The position numbers and the translations under genes are program-made. This document shows positions 1 to 7,490 of a stretch of 10,101 nucleotides of DNA, piece by piece. This DNA is from Physocladia obscura (Eukaryota > Chytridiomycota > Chytridiomycetes > Chytridiales > Chytriomycetaceae). The stretch spans positions 1-10,101 of the forward strand of contig JADGJH010001416.1 of NCBI GenBank assembly GCA_027596945.1, in the 5' to 3' direction. The notes beneath the pieces were generated by a model. That model was not told where the DNA came from and did no database searches. It saw nothing but the letters and a program-made list of their open reading frames with translations. How positions within the stretch are numbered: position 1 is the first letter of the stretch; every line of letters begins with the position of its first letter.

Positions 1-1
1 G

Positions 2-1902
2 TCCACAACCGTCGCTGCCACAGCTCTCTGTGCACACGCCGCTGGAATTCGCGTTTTTGTAACTGGCGGTATCGGCGGCGTTCATCGAGGTGGCGAATCT
101 TCACTAGATATTTCCGCTGATTTAACCGAACTGGCAAAAACACCCGTCGCTGTGATCTGTGCGGGGGCCAAAGCGATTCTAGACATTGGTCGCACGCTTG
201 AATTCCTTGAAACTCATGGCGTTCCTGTTGTCACGTATAAATCTGATTTTTTTCCTGCGTTTTATACCCCCACAAGCGACTTTAAAGGTATCGCTCGCCT
301 CGATTCCCCGCAAGAATGTGCAGATATGATTTGGGCACAGAGTGAATTGGGAATGGTTAATGGTTCTGTGATTGCTGTTCCGATTCCCGATAAAGATGTG
401 ACAATTGACAAAGATGTACTTGATGTGGCGATTTTGGCGGCCCTCGCTGAAGCTGAACAGTTTGGCATAAGAGGAAAGGAAATAACACCATTTTTGCTCG
501 CAAAAGTAAAAGATATTACTCGAGGAAAATCTTTGGATGCCAGTTGAGTGCTTTTTATTATTTTTTGTTCTCATGAAATGTTTCTTTCAGACATTGCGTT
601 AATCAAAAATAATGCCGCGGTTGGAAGTCAAATTGCTGTTTGCTTGGCGAAAATTTCCAACCCCCAGTCTTTATTAAATAAAGCGGAAGTTAAAACGTAC
701 GTTAAAGTCCCATCCTCGAGCCCCAAAGATACGGAGAACAAATTGAAAATTTCTCGTCAGAATCAATCTGGAAAAAAAATTCTGGTAATCGGCGCAACAA
801 ATCTTGACATAACTGCAAAGTTTAACGGGAAAATATCTGGTTCAGGAAAATCATCGTCTGGAAGTGTGCGCTTTTCTTTGGGAGGTGTCGGAAGAAACAT
901 TGCAGAAGCTGCATTCCGCACTCTTCCTCCCGCAAGTAAAGATCGTGTGCGATTCATTAGTGCGATTGCAGATGACGCTGCAGGCCGATTGATTCTGTCT
1001 CAGATGTCTGCGAAAGGCCTCGATTCTTCAGAATTGCACGTTCTTCCATCTTTACCAAGCGTATCGACTGCATTTTATAACAGTGTCCTCGATTGTTCTG
1101 GAGATATTGTGGCAGGAGTTGCAGATATGAGTATTCATTCACTGGTTGGACGAAATGATAGTTGCCGCATAAAAAATGTTCTCACAGAGGAAAATCCAGA
1201 TTATATCGTTTTGGATGCAAACATTGATGTTCAAGTATTGAAAGAATGCATAAAATATGCACATCAAAACCACATTCCATGTAATTTAAGTATATCATGT
1301 TTTTATACACACTAACATTAAAGAATTTTTTCCAAGGCCTCTTTGAACCTACGTCTGTTCCAAAAGCTTCGAAAATATTTCAAATTCTGGACAATAATAT
1401 AACACCAGATATTCTGCTTTCTGTTGTTAAATATGTCACACCAAACACCCTTGAATTGCATGAAATGCACGCAGAAGCTGTTCGGCGTGGCTTAATTTCA
1501 ATACCTTCTGCAAATTTGTCAATTTTGGCAATGGCTCTGGAAATTTCTTCCCTTTTCAGCTGTGTTCTAGTCAAATTGGGAGTTGATGGAGTTTTGGTAG
1601 TTTGTGATACCAAAAAATTCAAGATTTCAACTGATGATCCAACAAAAATGTACATTCACAACAAAGAACAGAAACACTCACTTTGGTTACCTTCAAAAAA
1701 GCTAAATTGGGATGGAAGCAGTATTGTTTCAGTTACGGGAGCTGGCGATTCGATGGTAGGGGCATTTTTGGTCGGCATTGCCAATGATATGGACATTTTG
1801 AAGGCTGTGGAGGGTGGTTTAATTGCGGCAAAACTGTCCTTGACTGTTGAAGACGCTGTTAATGAAAATTTGACATGGGATCTTGCATTTATTCAAAAAT
1901 AA
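2..1902 (+). CDS. Bifunctional pseudouridine-5'-phosphate glycosidase / pseudouridine kinase (PsuG-PsuK fusion), 5' partial, 3 exons
   Basis: Seen: joining 2-542, 591-1280 and 1337-1902 gives 598 residues ending at TAA 1900-1902; the start lies left of the window. Residues 1-200 read as the PsuG family, with TGGIGGVHRG (21-30), DISADL (36-41), CAGAK (53-57) and ANIALIKNNA. Counting against E. coli PsuG (recalled numbering), D40 and K57 fall on catalytic Asp149 and Lys166, and N181 on Asn289; about 109 N-terminal residues are missing. A polar linker (about 205-242) leads to a PfkB kinase (243-598) with GGVGRN (278-283) and GAGD (545-548), whose D548 is the expected catalytic base. Known: the kinase phosphorylates pseudouridine, and the glycosidase reversibly splits the product to uracil and ribose 5-phosphate; fused forms occur in fungi such as fission yeast and in other eukaryotes. 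Inferred: a soluble, functional catabolic enzyme. No frameshift or lost key residue is visible. Confidence 0.95.
543..590 (+). other. Intron 1 of the pseudouridine gene (phase 1, 48 nt)
   Basis: Unspliced, the frame stops at TGA 545-547. Donor GTTGAG at 543 and acceptor TTTCTTTCAG ending at 590 restore the family sequence: exon 1 ends GCC A, exon 2 begins AC, giving Asn within SLDANIALIKNNA. The donor is weaker than GTAAGT, but protein continuity fixes both ends. The short length and T-rich acceptor are nematode-like. Confidence 0.92.
1281..1336 (+). other. Intron 2 of the pseudouridine gene (phase 1, 56 nt)
   Basis: The kinase frame shifts between the end of exon 2 and LFEPTSVPKA. Acceptor TTTTTTCCAAG ends at 1336. 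Donor GTAATT at 1281 rebuilds a TGC codon and reads HIPC-LFEPTS, matching the spacing of PfkB relatives, which usually read (V/I)P-x-(W/L)FEP here. A second donor, GTATAT at 1290, is also phase 1 and would add three residues (47-nt intron). The first is preferred on protein alignment only. Confidence 0.8.
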
Positions 1903-1903
1903 A
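1898..1903 (+). promoter_or_regulatory. Possible polyadenylation signal overlapping the stop codon
   Basis: AATAAA spans the TAA stop of the pseudouridine gene. It would give a very short 3' UTR. In DNA this AT-rich the hexamer also occurs by chance, so support is weak. Confidence 0.3.
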
Positions 1904-2632
1904 ATTAACCGCATTGAATTCTGAAAGAAACTGAACTTAAACAAAAAACGAAATATCAAATAATTTAAATGCAAAAACTAACGATAAAATCCATCATCAT
2001 ATTTGTGTCTTTGCTTGGCCCGCACAAAGGTCAGAAATTTGCAGAAAAAACCAGCAAACAATGGACTCCAACTTCAATATTTAGAACTCAAAGTGGTCCA
2101 GCAGAGACAGAAGTTCTCCATTTTAACAATCTAATCCATTGATAAATTTGTACATCACGGATATCCATCAATATTATCCTTCTTGTTTCCTGTATTCTTG
2201 GAATATTGCTGTTGCAGCAGAATTTTGGCTGGTGGCACCAATAGCAGAAAGTTGAGTGGCGTTTCCAGCGACAAAGATTGTGAAAAATGGGTAGTAACAA
2301 TTGCTTGTTCTGTGGTTAGTACTGCAAATGTGTTCTGGGGGAAGAAGAAGTGTTTAAGCAGCCAACAGACGACAAAATGGGAAACTCCAATTTTAGACAA
2401 AATGAACAATATTTGTGGTTGATAATAAGGTTCACATTTCTTGTCCAATCAAAAATTATTTTATGCTGTTAGATCATTCAAGAAAGACATCAAAAAGGAA
2501 AACTTGGTCTTGCAGGTGGTTTTGAAGATATTTTATACTGGGATTTTATTGAATGAGAAATCAAATTCTATATTCATCACATTCCCAACGTAAAGTGAAA
2601 TTGAGCTTAGGAGAAAAAAATAATTTGCATTA
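1903..2632. other. Intergenic region with one protein-like island
   Basis: No gene can be called. At 2183-2422 the plus strand is open for 79 codons. Two neighbouring frames over the same bases also read as plausible protein, and the minus strand is open for 97 codons. No family motif is visible in any of them. The rest is AT-rich spacer. A decayed exon is possible but cannot be told apart from chance by eye. Confidence 0.4.
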
Positions 2633-2685
2633 TTGAAGTTTTTTTGCATAACTTGTTTAAAGAATTATCATTACTATTATTTTGC

Positions 2686-2938
2686 AGTAAAAGAAGGGAA
2701 AATAAGTCATATTTATCTGAATCCAAGAACTACAACCAAATCAGAAAGTAGCCAGGAATGCATTACTATGACTGTGGAGCAATATGATAATCTTGAGAAA
2801 ACGCAGGCATGGGCTGGAGCAAAGTATGACATTAATGTTCGACAATCGAGAATATACACTGGTGAAGAACAAGGGCAAGTAGCTATACTGGCGCGAATTG
2901 TTGGGGCAGCTATGAGTGGTGGAATGATAATTTATTAA
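2686..2938 (+). other. Possible exon of an unrecognised gene, or a decayed one
   Basis: The frame is open on the plus strand and is preceded by an acceptor-like CATTACTATTATTTTGCAG ending about 2685. It encodes a hydrophilic stretch containing TVEQYDNLEKTQAW and KYDINVRQSR, then VAILARIVGAAMSGG, before TAA 2936-2938. Base composition is less AT-rich than the flanks. A methionine codon upstream (2633) would need the frame to run through the acceptor sequence. No family is recognised. A possible donor, GTAGCT at about 2879, would end the exon earlier. Confidence 0.3.
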
Positions 2939-2942
2939 ATTG

Positions 2943-3261
2943 TACTTAGAGGTACAGGTTCGGGTGGAGTTGCAAAACTCGGCCATATTGCGCAATGAAG
3001 TTTTTGGCTGTTGCTCTCTCAACAACAAGTGGCAATGAAAGATGTACGTGTCGACGGAAAAGGCCAATACAAGCAGGAGCAGGAGTTGTGCTAACTAAAC
3101 CAGCAATAGGAGTCGGTAATAGCATAGTCTCTGCATCGACGATACAACACTTGGCTGAACAGAATCAAAAAAGGAGGTTGGCAGCGAATAATCCGGCTGT
3201 CGCTGTGACAACTGGAGAAAAGAGAAAATCAACCATTGGAGTTTACGTCTGGTGCCAATGA
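2943..3261 (+). other. Protein-like island with competing frames, possible decayed exon
   Basis: One plus frame (ATG 2995 to TGA 3259-3261) gives 88 residues, with a basic, alanine-rich end containing HLAEQNQKRRLAANNPAVAV. The overlapping frame before it reads EVQVRVELQNSAILRNEVFG and then hits a stop. A third reads GTGSGGVAKLGHIAQ and also hits a stop. The stretch is visibly richer in G and C than the DNA on either side. Several good-looking frames each ending early would fit a gene broken by small indels, or a multi-exon gene whose splice sites I cannot place. Confidence 0.3.
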
Positions 3262-4041
3262 TTCAAAATAAATTAAATATGCAGTTCGAATTATCATCAA
3301 AAGTAACCCTGAAAATGATATTCAAAACGGCAATTCGCTCAGGGTGGCTGACATTCCAAACCAGACAATCATTGTCAGTTTAGTGCCTCTTTAAATCCTG
3401 CTCAATCTTGTTGGCTGAAAAGTAGAGAAAAGAAGACGCACAATGTATTGATAATAAGATTTAATCATAATGAAAGGTATTTAGCTGCCTGGGATTGGGA
3501 AATTGATTAAACTCCGACGGATCTTACTGGATATGCAAAGCTCTGCATTTCAGATTCATAAATACGATTAACTTTTTTTTTACAGATATCGCTTCAAGTG
3601 GCGTGTTCCAGGTAACCAATATTAAAAATAGGATATCACACCTTTAAGGCAACAAATTAAAACAAGTTGTCTATAGCGCAGAATAAAAGTTTATAATGGT
3701 TCAAAAGCTTTGTTCCGCGTGCTTGGATGCGATGAACAGACTGACAAAGCGTGGGGTCCAAAAAAAAATAATTAAAAGTGGGGCAAGATTCAGGGTTATT
3801 GCCAGTTGACAACGTCTTGTGAGGAAGTTGGATAGAGTGGATAAAACAAATCAGTGGCTGAAATATTCATACATCGGCGACTTTCGGAGCCGAAAAAGCA
3901 CAGAGAGCTTGAAGAAACTGCCTCAACACAGCAATCACCAAGCATTGTGTCACGAGGATTTTCTTATTCCAAATACAATCAGATAAAAAAATAATAAAAA
4001 ATAGCAATTGGTTACAAACGAAAAACATTTCCAAAAACGGC
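3262..4041. other. Intergenic / upstream region of the zinc-knuckle gene
   Basis: No long open frame. A micro-exon-like element sits near 3580-3612: a run of T ending TTTACAG, 26 bases, then GGTAACC. This may be chance. The plus frame of the downstream gene stays open back to a TGA at 3910-3912 but has no earlier ATG, so 4042 is the first start in frame. The stretch probably holds the promoter and 5' UTR of that gene; no core promoter motif stands out. Confidence 0.45.
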
Positions 4042-5313
4042 ATGTTCGGATCTGTGACGGCTTCTTCGGCGTTCTTTGAGGGTTGCAGTGAATTTGATAC
4101 CGATAGTAGGAACAGCAACAGTTGCACCACAGGCAGCAATACTAGCGTGTACTTTCCTCAAGCGGCACAAAGCCAGTCTATTCACTCACACAATACTTTA
4201 AGCGCTGATTGGACTGCCGTTGGCGACCTGAACGCTGCATCGTGGCACTCAGCCGAGGATAAAAATCAAAATTATGCCTCTGACAATAACAATCTAATCA
4301 CCAGGTTTGTCTTTTTTATATTATTGCTCTTGTACGTCTGTTCAATTCTATTGGTTTGTCGCTTATCGACAACAATTTTCAACTTCAGCAATCCTGATTC
4401 CCACACTGTCAATAACTTTGGCAGCCTTGATTTTAACTGCCAACACAATCGCATTCAGCATGAGCAAAGACAGCTGGAATTGGAGATTTTGCTGTTGCGT
4501 AAGCGTGAGCGTGAGCGGGAACGTGATCGTTACCGTGCGCTTATAATGCAGTTTCGACAAGAACAAATCAGCCAGCACAAATTCCAACCCCAACAGCGAC
4601 AATACCAGCAATATTCCAGCTCTTCTTTGGATCAAGACTTACTTGGTGTTTCTTCACCTGGGTCTGCAATGTCGAGACAAATGTCAATTGACGCTTCGAC
4701 TGAAATTCCGTCTCCCACGAATTCATTTTACTCAAACCCGAACAACAGTATCGACATGGAACGTTCCGTATTCACTGTCGGACGTTTGTACACTGAGTCG
4801 CCGCCACAGCAGCAAGCAACAATTGAAGTGACTCGTTCCGGAGTGAATTTTCAGTCTCTTCAAACCACAGGTGGTGGAATTGCCGCAATTACTCCAAATT
4901 TTGCCATTGCGCTCACTGTTGCACAATGCGCGCTATCTCAACGCAAGAAGCAAAAGGATTCAATTCCACCGGTTGGCTACTGTTGCCGTCTGTGCGCCAT
5001 TGAGGGTCACTGGATGGAAAACTGTATTCTTTGTATTTCAAACAAGCATCCACAGTATAATAATGCTGCGAGAACTGTTGCTTTGAACATTATTTCGCCA
5101 AATTCACAAGTTATTCTCAATTCTTTACCGGTTGTTCAGCAACCACAGTATCAGTACACTCCTAAATTTTGTGCTGAACAAATGAAGCAACACTTGGAAC
5201 AAGAGTACTACTTGCAGCAGCAACAGCAAAAATATTCCCATTCTGATACTCCAAATTCTCTTTCTTCTTTATTGCCAGACAATGTTAGTCGATTCTCACA
5301 AATTTGGAACTGA
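4042..5313 (+). CDS. Unrecognised low-complexity protein with R/E coiled region and CCHC zinc knuckle
   Basis: Seen: the span is open from ATG 4042 to TGA 5311-5313. Removing a probable intron (4305-4388) leaves 395 residues; unspliced it is 423. Residues 1-90 are rich in S, N, T and acidic residues. About 110-145 are charged and likely helical, with alternating R/E centred on RKRERERERDR (125-135). A Q/S-rich stretch follows, with MSRQMSIDAS as a possible phosphorylation patch. A zinc knuckle lies at 287-300 (C287, C290, H295, C300; C-x2-C-x4-H-x4-C) after a GYC lead-in, like the zf-CCHC_2 group seen in RBBP6-type proteins. The C-terminus is Q-, Y- and S-rich, with a five-Q run. Known: such knuckles usually bind single-stranded RNA. 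Inferred: an RNA-associated, largely disordered protein, possibly in granules. No family name is recognised. Further upstream exons cannot be excluded. Confidence 0.72.
   Translation: MFGSVTASSAFFEGCSEFDTDSRNSNSCTTGSNTSVYFPQAAQSQSIHSHNTLSADWTAVGDLNAASWHSAEDKNQNYASDNNNLITRFVFFILLLLYVCSILLVCRLSTTIFNFSNPDSHTVNNFGSLDFNCQHNRIQHEQRQLELEILLLRKRERERERDRYRALIMQFRQEQISQHKFQPQQRQYQQYSSSSLDQDLLGVSSPGSAMSRQMSIDASTEIPSPTNSFYSNPNNSIDMERSVFTVGRLYTESPPQQQATIEVTRSGVNFQSLQTTGGGIAAITPNFAIALTVAQCALSQRKKQKDSIPPVGYCCRLCAIEGHWMENCILCISNKHPQYNNAARTVALNIISPNSQVILNSLPVVQQPQYQYTPKFCAEQMKQHLEQEYYLQQQQQKYSHSDTPNSLSSLLPDNVSRFSQIWN
4305..4388 (+). other. Probable stopless, frame-preserving intron (84 nt, phase 2)
   Basis: CACCAG precedes donor GTTTGT at 4305. 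The acceptor, TTTTCAACTTCAG, ends at 4388. The segment is abruptly T-rich between two exons of mixed composition. Its length is a multiple of three and it contains no stop, so it is easily missed. Splicing joins LIT to SNPDSHTVNN through a split AGC serine codon. Retained, it encodes a hydrophobic run, FVFFILLLLYVCSILLVC, that looks like a transmembrane helix in an otherwise polar protein. Confidence 0.7.
4984..5025 (+). other. Zinc knuckle coding segment (CCHC)
   Basis: Codons for Cys 4984, Cys 4993, His 5008 and Cys 5023 give C-x2-C-x4-H-x4-C with a Gly just before the His and a Trp just after it, as in nucleic-acid-binding knuckles. An extra Cys lies on each side (4981 and 5032). The spacing does not fit Nanos, whose second finger needs seven residues between the second Cys and the His. 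Confidence 0.85.
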
Positions 5314-5745
5314 GTCTTGTTATACTGAACTTCAACTTTCTGAAAATATCCGCTTTGACTCATTTATCTCTAAGATGTCTATTATTAATTCTTTTTTATA
5401 TCTCTCTTTTCTCTGTGTTATCATTTTATTTGCGCTTATTGTTCTCTTTTTTTGCCCCTTTCTTACTTCACCTATGTGATTTTTCTAGCATACATTAGTA
5501 TTATTAGCTTTTCCGATTTCTTGAGTATTTTTTTATTTATTCGGAAGTTCTTTTTTTTTTTTTTTGTTGCTGTTTTTTGTTTCCATAGTCTAAGTTTAAT
5601 GCCTTTCTTTTACACTGCTACAATTTTTTACTTTTTTTTTGTCTATGTATTACAACAAATTAAATTTGTTTGCTTCATTTCAAAGTAGGTTTTTATTTTA
5701 TTATTATGATTAATTTTATATTATTGATTTTGTTATACGATATTC
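5314..5745 (+). other. T-rich region after the zinc-knuckle gene, probable 3' UTR
   Basis: From 5380 to about 5690 the plus strand is strongly pyrimidine-rich, with a run of 15 T at 5551-5565. Several short plus frames here encode only F/L/S-rich peptides, which T-rich DNA produces in every frame, so none is called as a gene. It most likely lies in the 3' UTR or just beyond. Confidence 0.5.
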
Positions 5746-6077
5746 GAACCAGTGCCTCCTACTAACGGGATCACATCGACTACAACAAAACGTGGCAAAC
5801 TATTCTGATACTTTGGGCAAAATACATGAAAATTTTTTTTTAACTCTGTGTAATGTGATGAACTTGGCTTTTCTTAATCTTTTTTGCGGTTGCAATTCAT
5901 TTACAATCACATTTGCTTCTTTGAATGTGACAGCGCCTCATGGCGGAGATTATACGTATAATGAGGATGACACATACCATTTACATATTGATTACAAAAG
6001 TCAATAATCTAAGTGATTCTTTAGCCCCAAGCCCTGTTCTAATGCACTGGTATTCGTGGGTTAAGAGTGATGGTGTA
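5746..6077 (+). other. Short island of protein-like frames, unresolved
   Basis: Three plus frames look coding over short spans. EPVPPTNGITSTTTKRGKLF ends at a TGA near 5808. The frame ending at 6007 reads NVTAPHGGDYTYNEDDTYHL. A third, from ATG 5940 to a TAA near 6098, is 52 residues long, containing APSPVLMHWYSWVKSDG. A splice acceptor-like GAATGTGACAG precedes 5933. Composition is less AT-rich than both flanks. It could be a small final exon of some transcript or a fragment of a dead gene; nothing is recognised. Confidence 0.25.
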
Positions 6078-6083
6078 AATAAA
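6078..6083 (+). promoter_or_regulatory. Candidate polyadenylation signal
   Basis: AATAAA lies just after the mixed-composition island and is followed by A-rich DNA. It could serve the zinc-knuckle gene (a 3' UTR of about 770 nt) or a short transcript from the island. It may also be chance. Confidence 0.25.
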
Positions 6084-6216
6084 ATATTAAAACTATAAAA
6101 AAAATTATAATAACGATTCATCTATCAAAAAATAATAAAAAATAAAAAAAGATAATTCAAGAATGTTTTCTCACTTTTTTTTTCTTCTCAGAAAGATGGT
6201 TTTCTTTTTTCTTTTT

Positions 6217-6238
6217 TCAGCTTTTTTCAATAAGCTGA
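6217..6238. repeat. Short inverted repeat (7-bp arms)
   Basis: TCAGCTT at 6217-6223 pairs with AAGCTGA at 6232-6238 across an 8-nt loop. A further TCAGCTT follows near 6297. It lies just upstream of the transposon relic, but no matching copy on the far side is convincing. Confidence 0.5.
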
Positions 6239-6402
6239 ACTATTATTCAAAATAAATATAAAATCAAAGCACTTAATTTTTCATTTTTCAGTATGCTCAG
6301 CTTTGAAATTTTGAATAGTGGTAAAGATTTTAGTTACGTCTGCTTGCAGCCACCAATCAAACACTAGCTGTTGGAAAACAAAAAGCTATTCAAGCACTAA
6401 AA

Positions 6403-6594
6403 ATGACATACAACAAAGATATCAGGCTTTTGGCTGTTTTGGACATGTTTGATGATGTACCATTAATTGAAACATCAAATTCACTGCGTATTGCAAAAAG
6501 AACACTTTTGCGTATACAAAAATGCTGGAAACTATATGGCTGTCTATTTGACCCTTTTTCCTGCGAAAATCTGGGGGGGAAAGCGTATTATTGA
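6403..6594 (+). pseudogene. Transposase relic, N-terminal helix-turn-helix part
   Basis: An ATG-started frame of 63 codons reads as the DNA-binding head of a Tc1/mariner-like transposase. A helix (DIRLLAVLDMFDD) is followed by a recognition-helix-like IAKRTLLRIQKCWKLYG, the usual pattern in which helix 3 ends before a Gly and a Pro-rich turn. The frame is open back to 6367, so the ancestral start may lie slightly upstream. After about 6570 (a run of seven G) the reading leaves the family pattern and stops, which suggests an indel in the G run. Confidence 0.65.
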
Positions 6595-6744
6595 AATTCC
6601 TGTGGCAGAAGTATAACCTTTAATATTTTACTCATCCTTAAAAAATCTTACACAATCATTAGTATATTGGAGTGCTAAAAGAAAGAAAAGACTGATATTT
6701 ATTTGAACTCTGTAAAAAAATTGCAAAAGTTAATCAATCATGCA

Positions 6745-6902
6745 GTCTGCCAAACACTATGGAGATACTTGCAATACAATGGAGTATGACACACAAACAG
6801 GGGTGCAATGTCAAATTAAAAATTTTCAAAAAAAAAAAGCTTTCAAGATGTACACTTGAAAGAAATGAATGGGAACGTGCAAAATATCTGGCATTAATTT
6901 GA
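6745..6902 (+). pseudogene. Transposase relic, middle part
   Basis: CQTLWRYLQYNGV, in the frame beginning at 6745, matches the second helix-turn-helix block of this superfamily (s-x2-TLxRxLxxxG). It ends at a TGA at 6787. ERNEWERAKYLALI then appears from 6858 and stops at TGA 6900-6902. The bases between contain poly-A and do not read cleanly. Confidence 0.6.
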
Positions 6903-6919
6903 AAATACCCTGTGTATAG

Positions 6920-7490
6920 GTTTATTTTTTTGACAAAGCTGCAAATGATGAAAAAACAAATTTGGTTGCTCATTCAAAGGCCAATGAGCAGCTGAAACTG
7001 CCCCATTTGTGAGAGGGGTTTGATACACTACAAGCTGCAACTATTTTGAGTAGATTTATTGCATTTGAAATTAAACAAGGTCCAATGACAAGCTTTGATA
7101 TTTTTGCATTTGTGATACAAAAGCTGGAAAAAAAAATTTTCAGGCAAAATTGAATTTAATTAATTAATAACAGGTTCCACATTGCAACTGACACCCTGGG
7201 CCTCAGTCTATAGTAATTTGTGATAATGTTGTGATTCACAACGATTTGATTATTCAGGAAGCATTTTGATGAGGCTGGGGTTCTGCTTGTTTTTTTGCCA
7301 CCATACTCACCAGCCTTCAATCCTATTGAGATTTCCTTCTTCCATGTGAAACAATGACTGAAAAGAAACATAGAATATGTTGCTTCTCATGATAAGCCTT
7401 CTGGTATTGAAGCATATTCTTTCGCCAGATACAGCTACAACATGCTTTTGAGCTTGTTGTGTTTACTTGTTTATATTTATTAACAGGGCA
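6920..7490 (+). pseudogene. Transposase relic, DDE catalytic domain and C-terminus
   Basis: The first catalytic Asp is in FDKAANDEKT (6932). A stop interrupts the frame before EGFDTLQAAT, and an overlapping frame preserves VRG. SRFIAFEIKQGPMTSFDIFAF follows, matching the strand before the second Asp in VICDNVVIH (7222). A one-base shift comes near 7264, then DEAGVLLVFLPPYSPAFNPIE (Glu 7328). HVKQ is followed by TGA where relatives have Trp. Another shift leads to SPDTATTCF and a stop at 7449-7451. All three catalytic positions keep their acidic residue although the frame is lost, so decay is probably recent to moderate. Confidence 0.78.

Larger units (their letters stand above)
6360..7490 (+). 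mobile_element. Decayed Tc1/mariner-superfamily (IS630-like, DDE_3) DNA transposon
   Basis: Parts of one transposase appear in the right order on the plus strand across all three frames. They are a helix-turn-helix N-terminus (6403-6570), a TLWRYLQYNG block (6754-6783), an ERNEWERAKYL block (6858 on), an FDKAANDEKT block with the first Asp (6932), VICDNVVIH with the second Asp (7222), PPYSPAFNPIE with the Glu (7328), and a C-terminal SPDTATTCF block (7422-7448). The spacing from second Asp to Glu is 103 nt, or 34 codons plus one base, so the ancestor was DD34E or close. The many stops and frame changes mean it cannot encode a working enzyme. Outer ends are set by the coding remains; no terminal repeats were found with confidence. 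Confidence 0.82.

Noticed and set aside
179..957. Minus-strand ORFs opposite the pseudouridine gene
   Set aside because: They are shadows of confirmed coding exons with recognised domains on the plus strand.
1297..1336. Start of a separate kinase gene at ATG 1297
   Set aside because: This ATG lies inside intron 2; the domain continues from the previous exon, and the residues before LFEPTS do not fit the family.
3867..4139. Minus-strand 90-codon ORF with an N-terminal hydrophobic stretch
   Set aside because: It overlaps the start of the zinc-knuckle gene on the other strand and shows no motif; its leader-like start is the complement of S/N/T-rich coding sequence.
4981..5040. Nanos-type zinc finger
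   Set aside because: The spacing is C-x2-C-x4-H-x4-C, a zinc knuckle. Nanos needs a longer second loop and a first finger upstream, which is absent.
4042..5313. Reading the unspliced 423-residue frame as a single-pass membrane protein
   Set aside because: The hydrophobic segment coincides exactly with a T-rich GT-AG interval whose removal keeps the frame; an intron explains it better. Retention is kept as a finding.
5282..5688. Several overlapping F/L/S-rich plus-strand frames
   Set aside because: T-rich DNA gives hydrophobic open frames in any register; there is no motif and they overlap each other.
5735..5775. tRNA-like TTCGAAC box on the minus strand (GGTTCGAAT)
   Set aside because: The T stem does not pair and no A box, anticodon arm or acceptor stem can be found.
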